A stretch of 41,932 nucleotides of DNA. Source: Hallella multisaccharivorax DSM 17128 (lineage in GTDB: Bacteria > Bacteroidota > Bacteroidia > Bacteroidales > Bacteroidaceae). The stretch spans positions 1 through 41,932 of the forward strand of contig NZ_GL945016.1 of NCBI RefSeq assembly GCF_000218235.1, in the 5' to 3' direction. Positions within the stretch are counted from its first letter, which is position 1. Each line of letters opens with the position of its first letter. A model generated the notes under the pieces. It was not told the DNA's origin and searched no databases. It worked only from the letters and a program-made list of their open reading frames with translations. Shown here piece by piece: positions 1 through 6,915 of the stretch. Position numbers and translations under genes: made by a program.

Positions 1-181
1 TGATGAACACACGATACTTCTGGTTGGCTAGTCGGCGTGCGAAATGCTCCCATCCGTCAACGTTCTGTATCTCGTCGAAGAAGAGTATCGGCTTTTCTGA
101 GCGTACCGAATAATAGGCTTGCAGTATGGAGTCAAAATCAGAGGCACTGAAACCCAGCAGCCGCTCGTCATCAAAGTCTAT
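1..181. other. Stray duplicate of part of the DUF4143 ATPase gene
   Basis: These 181 bases match 12360-12540, an internal piece of the ATPase gene encoded on the minus strand, read here without start or end. At position 181 the match stops and sequence matching 41108 onward (the divergent precursor gene) begins, with a single shared base at the join. No IS end, repeat or recombination site is visible at the junction. The simplest explanation is a chimeric contig end; a real rearrangement joining the two loci is possible but less likely. Confidence 0.8.
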
Positions 182-273
182 TAGTAAGTGACCAGATCAC
201 CGAGGATGTACAACTTCATGATAACCCTGGTATAGCTAGTATGTCTAGTCAATCTAGTGTAATATATAAATAA
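182..273 (+). pseudogene. 3' fragment of divergent precursor peptide gene
   Basis: This is the last 30 codons or so of the 57-aa precursor whose complete copy lies at 41027-41200; the bases agree from 181 onward. The 5' part is missing because of the join at 181. As at the right end, it is followed directly by the first 58-aa precursor cassette, so the order divergent precursor then cassettes is seen at both ends of the window. Confidence 0.8.
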
Positions 274-304
274 CTTCAATTTTAATCATTTAATTATTAA
301 AGCA

Positions 305-480
305 ATGAAAAGAACTTGAAGAAAGACTTCGATGTGGTGAAGCTTGAGGATCGCTGTGAGATGGTGAACACTGCTATGCCCAGCTATTTGAGTGACATCG
401 AGCTTGGCAAGGGTGAAGCCGCAGTCCAGGCCGTTGACGCACAGAGTATGGCTGCTCCTGGTGCAGCTCAGGTACATTAA
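305..480 (+). pseudogene. Precursor cassette copy 1, frameshifted at codon 3
   Basis: The copy has four A residues after ATG where intact copies have five, so translation ends after MKRT. The remaining sequence keeps the precursor reading frame up to a stop at 478-480. Because the lesion is a single base in a homopolymer, a sequencing or assembly error at the contig edge is as likely as a real mutation. It follows the divergent precursor fragment with the same short spacer as at 41201-41231. Confidence 0.75.
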
Positions 481-528
481 TTTCTCGTACCTGATAACAG
501 TATCGTAAACATTAAAACAATTGAGACA

Positions 529-708
529 ATGAAAAGAACTTGAAGAAAGACTTCGATGTGGTGAAGCTTGAGGATCGCTGTGAGATGGTGAACACTGCTA
601 TGCCCAGCTATTTGACGTTGACCCAGTCGTAGCCTTGGCAAGGTGAGCGCAGTCCAGGCCGTTGACGCACAGAGTATGGCTGCTCCTGGTGCAGCTCAGG
701 TATATTAA
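529..708 (+). pseudogene. Precursor cassette copy 2, frameshifted and scrambled
   Basis: It has the same one-base deletion after ATG as copy 1. In addition, the segment after the Tyr-Leu codons (about 613-650) is replaced by unrelated bases before the copy resumes at the Ala-Val-Gln codons. It cannot encode the standard peptide. The scrambled segment looks like noisy consensus rather than a biological insertion. Confidence 0.75.
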
Positions 709-757
709 TTTCTCGTACCTGATAACAGTATCGTAAACATTAAAAACAATTGAGACA

Positions 758-934
758 ATGAAAAAGAACTTGAAGAAAGACTTCGATGTGGTGAAGCTTG
801 AGGATCGCTGTGAGATGGTGAACACTGCTATGCCCAGCTATTTGAGTGACATCGAGCTTGGCAAGGGTAAAGCCGCAGTCCAGGCCGTTGACGCACAGAG
901 TATGGCTGCTCCTGGTGCAGCTCAGGTATATTAA
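758..934 (+). CDS. 58-aa RiPP-type precursor peptide, cassette copy 3 (Lys variant)
   Basis: Complete 58-aa peptide with a basic start (MKKNLKKDFDVVKLEDR), a single Cys at residue 18, an acidic centre and a small-residue tail ending AAPGAAQVY. The centre reads GKGKAAVQ, with Lys where other copies have Glu. There is no signal peptide, membrane segment or double-glycine site. Tandem near-identical short genes beside an ATP-grasp ligase, a SPASM protein and proteases suggest the substrate of that machinery. Which part is leader and which is core cannot be read from the sequence; the KLEDRCE block shared with the 41027 paralogue is the best leader candidate. I do not recognise a named precursor family. 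Confidence 0.8.
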   Translation: MKKNLKKDFDVVKLEDRCEMVNTAMPSYLSDIELGKGKAAVQAVDAQSMAAPGAAQVY

Positions 935-983
935 TTTCTCGTACCTGATAACAGTATCGTAAACATTAAAAACAATTGAGACA

Positions 984-1160
984 ATGAAAAAGAACTTGAA
1001 GAAAGACTTCGATGTGGTGAAGCTTGAGGATCGCTGTGAGATGGTGAACACTGCTATGCCCAGCTATTTGAGTGACATCGAGCTTGGCAAGGGTGAAGCC
1101 GCAGTCCAGGCCGTTGACGCACAGAGTATGGCTGCTCCTGGTGCAGCTCAGGTATATTAA
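984..1160 (+). CDS. 58-aa RiPP-type precursor peptide, cassette copy 4
   Basis: Complete copy with the GKGEAAVQ centre (Glu variant), otherwise the same as copy 3. The spacer and translation start region are identical to copy 3. It is the last copy before the IS110-type element, whose left edge lies just after the following ATGAAA at 1210-1215. Confidence 0.8.
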   Translation: MKKNLKKDFDVVKLEDRCEMVNTAMPSYLSDIELGKGEAAVQAVDAQSMAAPGAAQVY

Positions 1161-1255
1161 TTTCTCGTACCTGATAACAGTATCGTAAACATTAAAAACA
1201 ATTGAGACAATGAAACGTACATGAAGGCTTTCGCCAAAGGGAATGAAAATTTTCG

Positions 1256-1264
1256 TATCTTTGC
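1256..1264 (+). promoter_or_regulatory. Bacteroidetes -7 box for the transposase
   Basis: TATCTTTGC fits the TAnnTTTG -7 consensus and lies 32 bp before the transposase ATG at 1297. No clear -33 TTTG box is present within the element, so a flanking sequence may contribute. Confidence 0.55.
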
Positions 1265-1296
1265 CACAGATACAGTAACTTCAACCCTTTACAACT

Positions 1297-2552
1297 ATGG
1301 CGAAACAACAGAAGAACGAAGTATCCTTCGAAGAAGTCGTAGCTCGCGGATGCGGTCTTGACGTTCACAAGAAGGAGATTGTGGCAACAGTCAGCGGAAC
1401 GGACATCAAGAAAGAGACGCGTACGTTCCAGTCGACAACGAGATCTTTGACACAATTGAAAGAATGGCTATTGGAACTGGGTGTTACCCATGTAGCAATG
1501 GAGAGCACCGGTGTCTACTGGAAGCCTGTGATGAACATCCTTGAGCCCGGCGGATTCACTATCATGGTGGTTAACGCACGCCACATTAAGTATGTCCCAG
1601 GTCACAAGACTGACAAGAAAGACTCCGCATGGATATGTAAGCTTTTGCGTGCCGGTCTGCTTAAAGGGAGTTTCATCCCCAGGCGCGACCAGCGCGATCT
1701 CCGCGATCTGACACGCTACCGCCGTAAGCTCGTGCAGCAACGGGCGGCAGAGCACAACCGAATGATACGCATCTTCGAGGATGCCAACCTTAAGTTATCA
1801 AGCGTGTTTAGCAACATACGTGGCAAAACATGCACTGCTGTGATAGACGAGGTTATAAAGGGTGAGACTGACCCTCAGAAACTTGCAGAGCTATGTACGA
1901 ATCCGCGCCTTAAGCACTCGCAGGAGGAAATCGCCGAGGCCGTTGAAGGGCACTTCACTGAACATCACAAGTTCATGATTAGGGCAATCCGCAAGAGTAT
2001 CAAGAACATCGAGGATGAAATCGAAGTCCTCGACAAGGAGACAGACCGACGGATGAAGCCTCTGCAGGGACGTATAGAACAACTCTGTGAAGTGCCCGGC
2101 ATGCAAAACTCTTCGGTCAAGGAACTCCTCGCCGAGATAGGGGTAGACATGGAAGTGTTCCCCACAGAAGAGCATCTTACCTCATGGGCGGGTCTGGCCC
2201 CAGGCAACAACGAGAGTGCAGGTAAAAAAAAAGTTCACACACCAACCACGGCAACAAGGCAACGAAGGCCATCATGACAGAATGTGCGTGGTGTGCAACA
2301 AGAACAAAGGGTACCTACTTCTCGGAACGCTACAAGAGACTTGCCGCAAGACGGGGGAAGAAACGCGCGCTGGTGGCAATCGCAGCAGAAATGCTCAAGG
2401 TCATCTATCACATGCTCAAGGACGGCACTGTATATCAGGAGCTCGGACCTGACTACATGGATGACAAGCGTAAACAGGCTCAAATCAAGTATTATCAGGA
2501 TCAGATAAAGAAACTCACCGGAGAGGATTCGCCCGGTAAGGAAAGCGCATAG
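1297..2552 (+). CDS. IS110-family transposase with a one-base frameshift
   Basis: DEDD-type (RuvC-like) N-terminal domain with Asp22 in GLDVHKK, Glu69 in AMESTGVYW, and Asp106 and Asp109 in HKTDKKD. The C-terminal Transposase_20 domain contains the GLAPGNNESAGKKK motif with the conserved Ser. After AGKKK the frame changes: nine A residues at 2224-2232 are followed by codons that shift the frame to an early stop, while reading one base back continues as SHTNHGNKATKAIMTECAW to a stop at 2552. A tenth A, or a -1 slip on the A run, would give one protein of about 418 aa, the family's usual size. Homopolymer error, decay and slippage all remain possible. Confidence 0.85.
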
Positions 2553-2810
2553 AGGCGCACGAATCCTAAGGCCGATTTTTACTGGGACTCCAAGCCTGAA
2601 AATGAAACTGGCCTAAACGACTGAGAGGCAAAGATTGTTGCTCTGAGCACGCGAATGAAATTTCCTATTTCCCAGTCGTTTTAAAACTATAAAAGCCTTC
2701 CGATAGCCGCAGACGGCATGCCGCAGTCTGCTAATTCTTTTGTTGTGTCAAATCAAATAAGTTAAACCCGAATGTCCGATTTATCGGGCGTTCACAAGAA
2801 ATCATTTTCG
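2553..2810 (+). ncRNA. Structured right end of the IS, candidate bridge RNA region
   Basis: About 255 non-coding bases between the transposase stop and the IS edge. Visible structure includes GCAGAC ... GTCTGC around the palindrome GGCATGCC (about 2708-2730) and CCCGA ... TCGGG (about 2767-2788). IS1111-type members of the IS110 family are known to carry a guide (bridge) RNA in the non-coding end downstream of the transposase. The location and folding fit, but I cannot show which bases pair with the target or donor. Confidence 0.4.
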
Positions 2811-2811
2811 A

Positions 2812-2988
2812 ATGAAAAAGAACTTGAAGAAAGACTTCGATGTGGTGAAGCTTGAGGATCGCTGTGAGATGGTGAACACTGCTATGCCCAGCTATTTGAG
2901 TGACATCGAGCTTGGCAAGGGTAAAGCCGCAGTCCAGGCCGTTGACGCACAGAGTATGGCTGCTCCTGGTGCAGCTCAGGTATATTAA
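2812..2988 (+). CDS. 58-aa RiPP-type precursor peptide, cassette copy 5 (Lys variant)
   Basis: Complete peptide resuming at the right edge of the IS; its ATG is preceded by IS sequence (TTTTCG) rather than the usual spacer with ATTGAGACA. It carries the GKGKAAVQ variant, like copy 3. Expression may now depend on readthrough from the IS. The spacer behind it has one extra A (GTAACC instead of GTACC). Confidence 0.8.
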   Translation: MKKNLKKDFDVVKLEDRCEMVNTAMPSYLSDIELGKGKAAVQAVDAQSMAAPGAAQVY

Positions 2989-3038
2989 TTTCTCGTAACC
3001 TGATAACAGTATCGTAAACATTAAAAACAATTGAGACA

Positions 3039-3215
3039 ATGAAAAAGAACTTGAAGAAAGACTTCGATGTGGTGAAGCTTGAGGATCGCTGTGAGATGGT
3101 GAACACTGCTATGCCCAGCTATTTGAGTGACATCGAGCTTGGCAAGGGTGAAGCCGCAGTCCAGGCCGTTGACGCACAGAGTATGGCTGCTCCTGGTGCA
3201 GCTCAGGTATATTAA
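3039..3215 (+). CDS. 58-aa RiPP-type precursor peptide, cassette copy 6
   Basis: Complete copy with the Glu variant (GKGEAAVQ) and the standard spacer and start region. It is identical in protein sequence to copies 4 and 7 and to the two copies at the right end of the window. Confidence 0.8.
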   Translation: MKKNLKKDFDVVKLEDRCEMVNTAMPSYLSDIELGKGEAAVQAVDAQSMAAPGAAQVY

Positions 3216-3264
3216 TTTCTCGTACCTGATAACAGTATCGTAAACATTAAAAACAATTGAGACA

Positions 3265-3441
3265 ATGAAAAAGAACTTGAAGAAAGACTTCGATGTGGTG
3301 AAGCTTGAGGATCGCTGTGAGATGGTGAACACTGCTATGCCCAGCTATTTGAGTGACATCGAGCTTGGCAAGGGTGAAGCCGCAGTCCAGGCCGTTGACG
3401 CACAGAGTATGGCTGCTCCTGGTGCAGCTCAGGTATATTAA
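3265..3441 (+). CDS. 58-aa RiPP-type precursor peptide, cassette copy 7 (last in array)
   Basis: Complete copy with the Glu variant. After its stop the usual 49-bp spacer is replaced by a hairpin (3459-3486) and then the TonB-dependent receptor gene. The same cassette-hairpin-receptor order follows the last copy at 41458-41634, so this is the natural 3' end of the array. Confidence 0.8.
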   Translation: MKKNLKKDFDVVKLEDRCEMVNTAMPSYLSDIELGKGEAAVQAVDAQSMAAPGAAQVY

Positions 3442-3458
3442 TAGAGTTGCTAATAAAG

Positions 3459-3486
3459 GTTTCTCCTCCTATTGAGGAGGAGGACC
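3459..3486 (+). terminator. GC-rich hairpin after the precursor array
   Basis: CTCCTCCT (3463-3470) pairs with AGGAGGAG (3475-3482) around ATTG, with weaker outer pairs. A T-rich but interrupted stretch follows (CCTTATTTGATTTTCTTG). It could be a partial terminator that lets precursor mRNA greatly exceed receptor and maturase mRNA, or a 3' stabilising hairpin. The AGGAGGAG strand would be sequestered as a ribosome-binding sequence. Confidence 0.5.
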
Positions 3487-3555
3487 TTATTTGATTTTCT
3501 TGTTTGTGTGATGTGTAGTATCCGGATTTCGATGGGCTACGCAAAAAACTGAATT

Positions 3556-5739
3556 ATGAAGATACGTATTTATTGTTTATTATTACTTCTGTTCGTCTTG
3601 TTCCAGACAGTTTGTGCACAGACGACGATAAAAGGTGTTGTAAAAGAGATTTCTACTTCACTCCCCATATCTGATGCTGTAGTATTTGTCAAGGATCATC
3701 CTTGGGATAGCAGAACCAACGAAAAGGGAGAATACACCATCACGCTGCCTGATAGCATGTTGAATTATCATCTTGTCCTTGTTGCCCATAAACTGAGGTA
3801 CCTTGATGCAGAGAAGGATGTGACGATTATAGGGGCAGAACAAAACGTTGAATTCATACTCTCTAAAGAGCTTAGCCTAGGTCAGGTCACAGTGACGGCT
3901 CAGCAGATGGTAACGATATCTAAGGGAATAAAAGTGGATCGGGCTACCCTGAACATGAACAGTACGGATGTTTCCATATCATCAGCATTGAGAGGTACTT
4001 CGGGAACACAGGTCGAGAATCGTGGCGAGGGCTTGCTGGTCCGTGGCGGGCAGGGCTCTGAGACCGGCTTTACCTTTGATGGTATCAGTATCCTCGACTT
4101 CTATACATCATCTGCCAATGGCGAATGCCAGTTTTCACGATTCCAGGTAGCAGTCTTTGAGAATGCTGAATATTCTGCAGGAGGCTTTTCTGCAGAGAAC
4201 GGACAGTATATGTCCGCAATGGTCAATCTAGAGTCTTCTAGTGTGCCGCTGCTTCGCAAGAGCCTGGAGATCACACTGTCGTCAATATACCAGAACATAG
4301 ATTATTCGAAAAGACTCGGGAAGAACACCATTTGGCTCGGTGGCTCTTATTCTGACTTGTCCCTCTCTAAACAATTGTTTTCCAACAAGAGTTCATATGC
4401 TCAATTCGACACGGCCCCGAAATCATTCATAGGTTACTTCATGTTTACACATACGTTTAATCGCAGGAGTTCACTGAATCTCTACACAGATGTTAACCTC
4501 TCCAAATATACGGTACACTATCCGAGTCTGACAGATTTTTCTTCTAGGGTTGAGAATCATCAGAGAGGAAAGAGCGTGTTCTCAAAGCTATCGTTCCGTC
4601 ATAAGGGTGGACACTCTAAGTTGCTTACATCCGGTGGGGTACAGTATATTAATAACATGGACAGAGAGTTCATCCCTGGAAGCTGGACGAACATTGGTAA
4701 AGGGATTGATCTGCAGGGACAAGGGCACCTGGACTATTCGTTGTTTACAAAAAGAAGTACATTAAGTTTCGGTGGCGATTACATCTATCGTAGAAACAAA
4801 AGTTACGGGGAAGAAACTTTGGAAAACCATTATGTAGGGCTTTATGCCGAGGCCAATTGTAATATCACAAAAGGACTGAACATCATGCCCAATGCGAGGT
4901 GGGAATACAATTCTGTTATCAGAAAGCACATCTTTCTGCCCAGACTGAATCTGGTGTATGATTACAATCGCCTCTCGGCACACCTGGACTGGGGTGAGTA
5001 TGCTCAGGTACCACAATATTCATTCTTGAGGTATCCCGGCAAGCTTACTTACGAGAAGGCTTTCCATCATATTCTTACTGTAGACTATAATGATATCAGT
5101 TGTCACGACCTTTTTCTTTCTGGCTCGTTGTATTATAAGCGATACACGGATCTCATCACATATCAGGAGGGAGAGAATAACGACCTCAGTCTGAGTAATG
5201 GCGGAGACGGCTATGCTGCTGGTTTTGATCAGTCAGTAGAGTACACGAGGCTTTTTGGCGGAACATTGAAGTTAGGATACTCCATCCTGAGCAGCAAGCG
5301 GAGATACGAAGGATATAAGGAAAGGATCCAGCCTACGTTCGTTGCAAACCACATCCTTCTGGTGAAGTACCTAAAGTTTTTCAGTCCGATATCAACATAC
5401 TTCAATCTTCAGTATTCTTTCTCCAGCGGAAGGGAGTACCAAAACCCATATCATACCGATATGCTGACGACAAGACTTCGGGACTATCATGACGTATCTC
5501 TGACGATAGCCCATCTGGCACGAGTTATGAAGATGCAGACAGTATGGGTGGTGAGTTTCCGGAATATGCTCAATTTTAAGAACGAGAATGATTGTATGTT
5601 CACTCCAGACAGAATCATCAAGTCTCAACCGATTCTGAATAGGATGATTTATGTGGGTGTCATACTAAACATCAATCATAAATCAAAGAAACAGATCGAG
5701 AAAGAACTGTTTGGAGAAAAAACACATAACATTAATTAA
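3556..5739 (+). CDS. TonB-dependent receptor with carboxypeptidase-regulatory-like N-terminus
   Basis: 727 aa. Residues 1-21 form a Sec signal peptide ending TVCA before QTT. Residues ~23-105 are a carboxypeptidase-regulatory-like beta domain (IKGVVKE ... GEYTITLP), residues ~108-230 the plug, with RGEGLLVRGGQGSETGFTF and the DGI motif, and the rest alternating beta strands of an outer-membrane barrel. There is no SusD-type partner nearby. It follows the precursor array and precedes the ATP-grasp ligase by 14 bp. In this setting it is more likely to import or export the peptide product, or sense it, than to take up glycans; that role is inferred. A second, broken start of the same gene lies at 41748. 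Confidence 0.85.
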   Translation: MKIRIYCLLLLLFVLFQTVCAQTTIKGVVKEISTSLPISDAVVFVKDHPWDSRTNEKGEYTITLPDSMLNYHLVLVAHKLRYLDAEKDVTIIGAEQNVEFILSKELSLGQVTVTAQQMVTISKGIKVDRATLNMNSTDVSISSALRGTSGTQVENRGEGLLVRGGQGSETGFTFDGISILDFYTSSANGECQFSRFQVAVFENAEYSAGGFSAENGQYMSAMVNLESSSVPLLRKSLEITLSSIYQNIDYSKRLGKNTIWLGGSYSDLSLSKQLFSNKSSYAQFDTAPKSFIGYFMFTHTFNRRSSLNLYTDVNLSKYTVHYPSLTDFSSRVENHQRGKSVFSKLSFRHKGGHSKLLTSGGVQYINNMDREFIPGSWTNIGKGIDLQGQGHLDYSLFTKRSTLSFGGDYIYRRNKSYGEETLENHYVGLYAEANCNITKGLNIMPNARWEYNSVIRKHIFLPRLNLVYDYNRLSAHLDWGEYAQVPQYSFLRYPGKLTYEKAFHHILTVDYNDISCHDLFLSGSLYYKRYTDLITYQEGENNDLSLSNGGDGYAAGFDQSVEYTRLFGGTLKLGYSILSSKRRYEGYKERIQPTFVANHILLVKYLKFFSPISTYFNLQYSFSSGREYQNPYHTDMLTTRLRDYHDVSLTIAHLARVMKMQTVWVVSFRNMLNFKNENDCMFTPDRIIKSQPILNRMIYVGVILNINHKSKKQIEKELFGEKTHNIN

Positions 5740-5753
5740 TAAAAATATATAAA

Positions 5754-6707
5754 ATGATATTAATTTTTAGTATTGATGGCTATGATCAATGTACGGATGC
5801 CGTGATTGACTGGCTGTTGTATTATGGAGTGGATTTCCTGAAGATTTCCCCCAAGGACATATATTCTAATAAGGGCAAATGGCTTATAGACGTCAACAGC
5901 CATTCGGTTCTCTATAACAATGAGGATCTCAGCGACAAAGTCAAAGCCGTATGGTACAGAAAATGCCCAGTACCTTTCGATATTATCCAAGGCGGAAACA
6001 GTTGCATAAATACAGAGATGGCCTTCGAGTATAGAGGCATCGTGAACTATCTGAGCTATATATTCAAAGATAAGTATTCTCTGGGACGAATCAATCAGGA
6101 TTTTCTTGACAAGATGGAAACACTGAATATCGCGCAGCAGGTGGGCTTTGCCATCCCATCCACCATTATTACCAATGATGTGGATAGGATCCTGAAGTTC
6201 CGAGATTTTCATCAGGTCATTAACAAGCAGATTAATGGCTATATCAAGAACATATACTATGAGGGCAAGAACACCTATACCTGTTCTACCCATTCGATCA
6301 ACGATATTGACATCAAACAGGGTGATGTGGGATTTCCTTCCCTGTTCCAGAAGTTCTATGGCAGAAAGGAGGAAATCCGTGTGACCTATGTAGAGGGCTG
6401 GATATATGCGACGAGTTATCTGGATCTATACGACAAGGCTGTTGACAAGAAACGTGTGCTAACGTCCAGCCATATGCATGTAACACCTTACAAACTGGAT
6501 GAAGATACATGTGAGAAAATTCGGAGGTTCATGCGCGCGGTGAAGCTGAATTATGGTGCGTTAGATTTTATGGTAGGATCAGATGGACAGCTGATATTCC
6601 TGGAAGTGAACCCATCTGGACAGTTCTTATATGAGTCGTTACTTTGCTGCTATAATATAGAGCAGTATATTGCAGAGCTACTGATAGCTCAAGACAAGGC
6701 ATGTTGA
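5754..6707 (+). CDS. ATP-grasp peptide ligase, grasp-with-SPASM (graspetide maturase) type
   Basis: 317 aa. The N-terminal pre-ATP-grasp half has ILIFSIDGYDQCTDAVIDWL and WYRKCPVPF. The central part has KQINGYIKNIYY, and the C-terminal metal/ATP-binding strand is LDFMVGSDGQLIFLEVNPSG followed by QFLY at about residues 283-305. That C-terminus is typical of MvdC/MvdD-like ligases and of the ATP-grasp partner in grasp-with-SPASM systems. Such enzymes form omega-ester or omega-amide links between acidic side chains and Ser, Thr or Lys of a peptide. The start has an AT-rich leader with no strong Shine-Dalgarno, normal for the phylum. Family assignment is good; its substrate is inferred to be the array peptides or the adjacent 60-aa peptide. 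Confidence 0.8.
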   Translation: MILIFSIDGYDQCTDAVIDWLLYYGVDFLKISPKDIYSNKGKWLIDVNSHSVLYNNEDLSDKVKAVWYRKCPVPFDIIQGGNSCINTEMAFEYRGIVNYLSYIFKDKYSLGRINQDFLDKMETLNIAQQVGFAIPSTIITNDVDRILKFRDFHQVINKQINGYIKNIYYEGKNTYTCSTHSINDIDIKQGDVGFPSLFQKFYGRKEEIRVTYVEGWIYATSYLDLYDKAVDKKRVLTSSHMHVTPYKLDEDTCEKIRRFMRAVKLNYGALDFMVGSDGQLIFLEVNPSGQFLYESLLCCYNIEQYIAELLIAQDKAC

Positions 6708-6727
6708 AACAACAAATATAGAAGCGT

Positions 6728-6910
6728 ATGAAGATAAATGATGAACGATTGCCATTTTATTTTAAGTTAATGACAAAGACTGAAATTCTGGATGTCGTTG
6801 AAGACGACACTCTGGGTAAGAGTACAAAGCATATGACTGATGCTTATTATATCCATGATAGCTATAAGCCTGTTGCTGATCCACAGTTGCTGATTAATCA
6901 AAAAAAATAA
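6728..6910 (+). CDS. 60-aa peptide next to the ATP-grasp ligase, possible second substrate
   Basis: 60 aa with no signal peptide or membrane segment. Its N-terminal half is neutral to acidic (FKLMTKTEILDVVEDDTLGK) and its C-terminal half has Thr, Ser, Lys, Asp and Tyr residues (STKHMTDAYYIHDSYKPVAD). Acidic residues together with Ser/Thr/Lys are what an ATP-grasp macrocyclase needs, and the gene sits 20 bp after the ligase and 5 bp before the next gene. I do not recognise a family. It could instead be a small structural or regulatory partner. It is unrelated in sequence to the array peptides. Confidence 0.55.
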   Translation: MKINDERLPFYFKLMTKTEILDVVEDDTLGKSTKHMTDAYYIHDSYKPVADPQLLINQKK

Positions 6911-6915
6911 GCGAA

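Larger units (their letters stand above)
1209..2817 (+). mobile_element. IS110-family element (IS1111-like) inserted at the start codon of cassette 5
   Basis: The array stops at AATGAAA (1209-1215) and resumes at AATGAAA (2811-2817), so the heptamer is present at both edges as a target duplication or shared core. Inside the element, GAAGGCTTT at 1223-1231 and AAAGCCTTC at 2692-2700 form a 9-bp subterminal inverted repeat, as in the IS1111 subgroup. One transposase gene (1297-2552) lies close to the left end, leaving about 80 bp on its left and about 255 non-coding bp on its right. Insertion left the fifth cassette with a complete ATG and reading frame on the right side. Confidence 0.85.
305..3441 (+). 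repeat. Tandem array of seven precursor-peptide cassettes, interrupted by an IS
   Basis: Seven head-to-tail cassettes with start codons at 305, 529, 758, 984, 2812, 3039 and 3265. Intact neighbours are exactly 226 bp apart: a 177-bp gene plus a 49-bp spacer ending in an AAACAATTGAGACA-like stretch before ATG. Cassettes are almost identical at the DNA level, spacers included, which indicates recent amplification or gene conversion. Copies 1 and 2 carry indels, and an IS110-type element sits in the start region of the fifth. At the right end of the window the same array has only two cassettes (41232 and 41458), so copy number varies between the two representations. Confidence 0.95.

Noticed and set aside
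598..1051. Repeated minus-strand frames across the cassettes (hydrophobic, FFFIVSIVFN-like)
   Set aside because: They are antisense to the precursor genes and their spacers, span cassette boundaries and have no start region of their own. The plus-strand peptides have clear spacer-start organisation and a diverged paralogue that keeps the coding sense.
305..3441. Regular 226-bp repeats as a CRISPR array
   Set aside because: Units are far longer than CRISPR repeats, have no variable spacers, and encode an intact 58-aa peptide each; no cas genes are nearby.
3556..5739. SusC-type glycan uptake receptor
   Set aside because: There is no SusD-like lipoprotein, no glycoside hydrolase or carbohydrate regulator nearby, and the protein is shorter than typical SusC.
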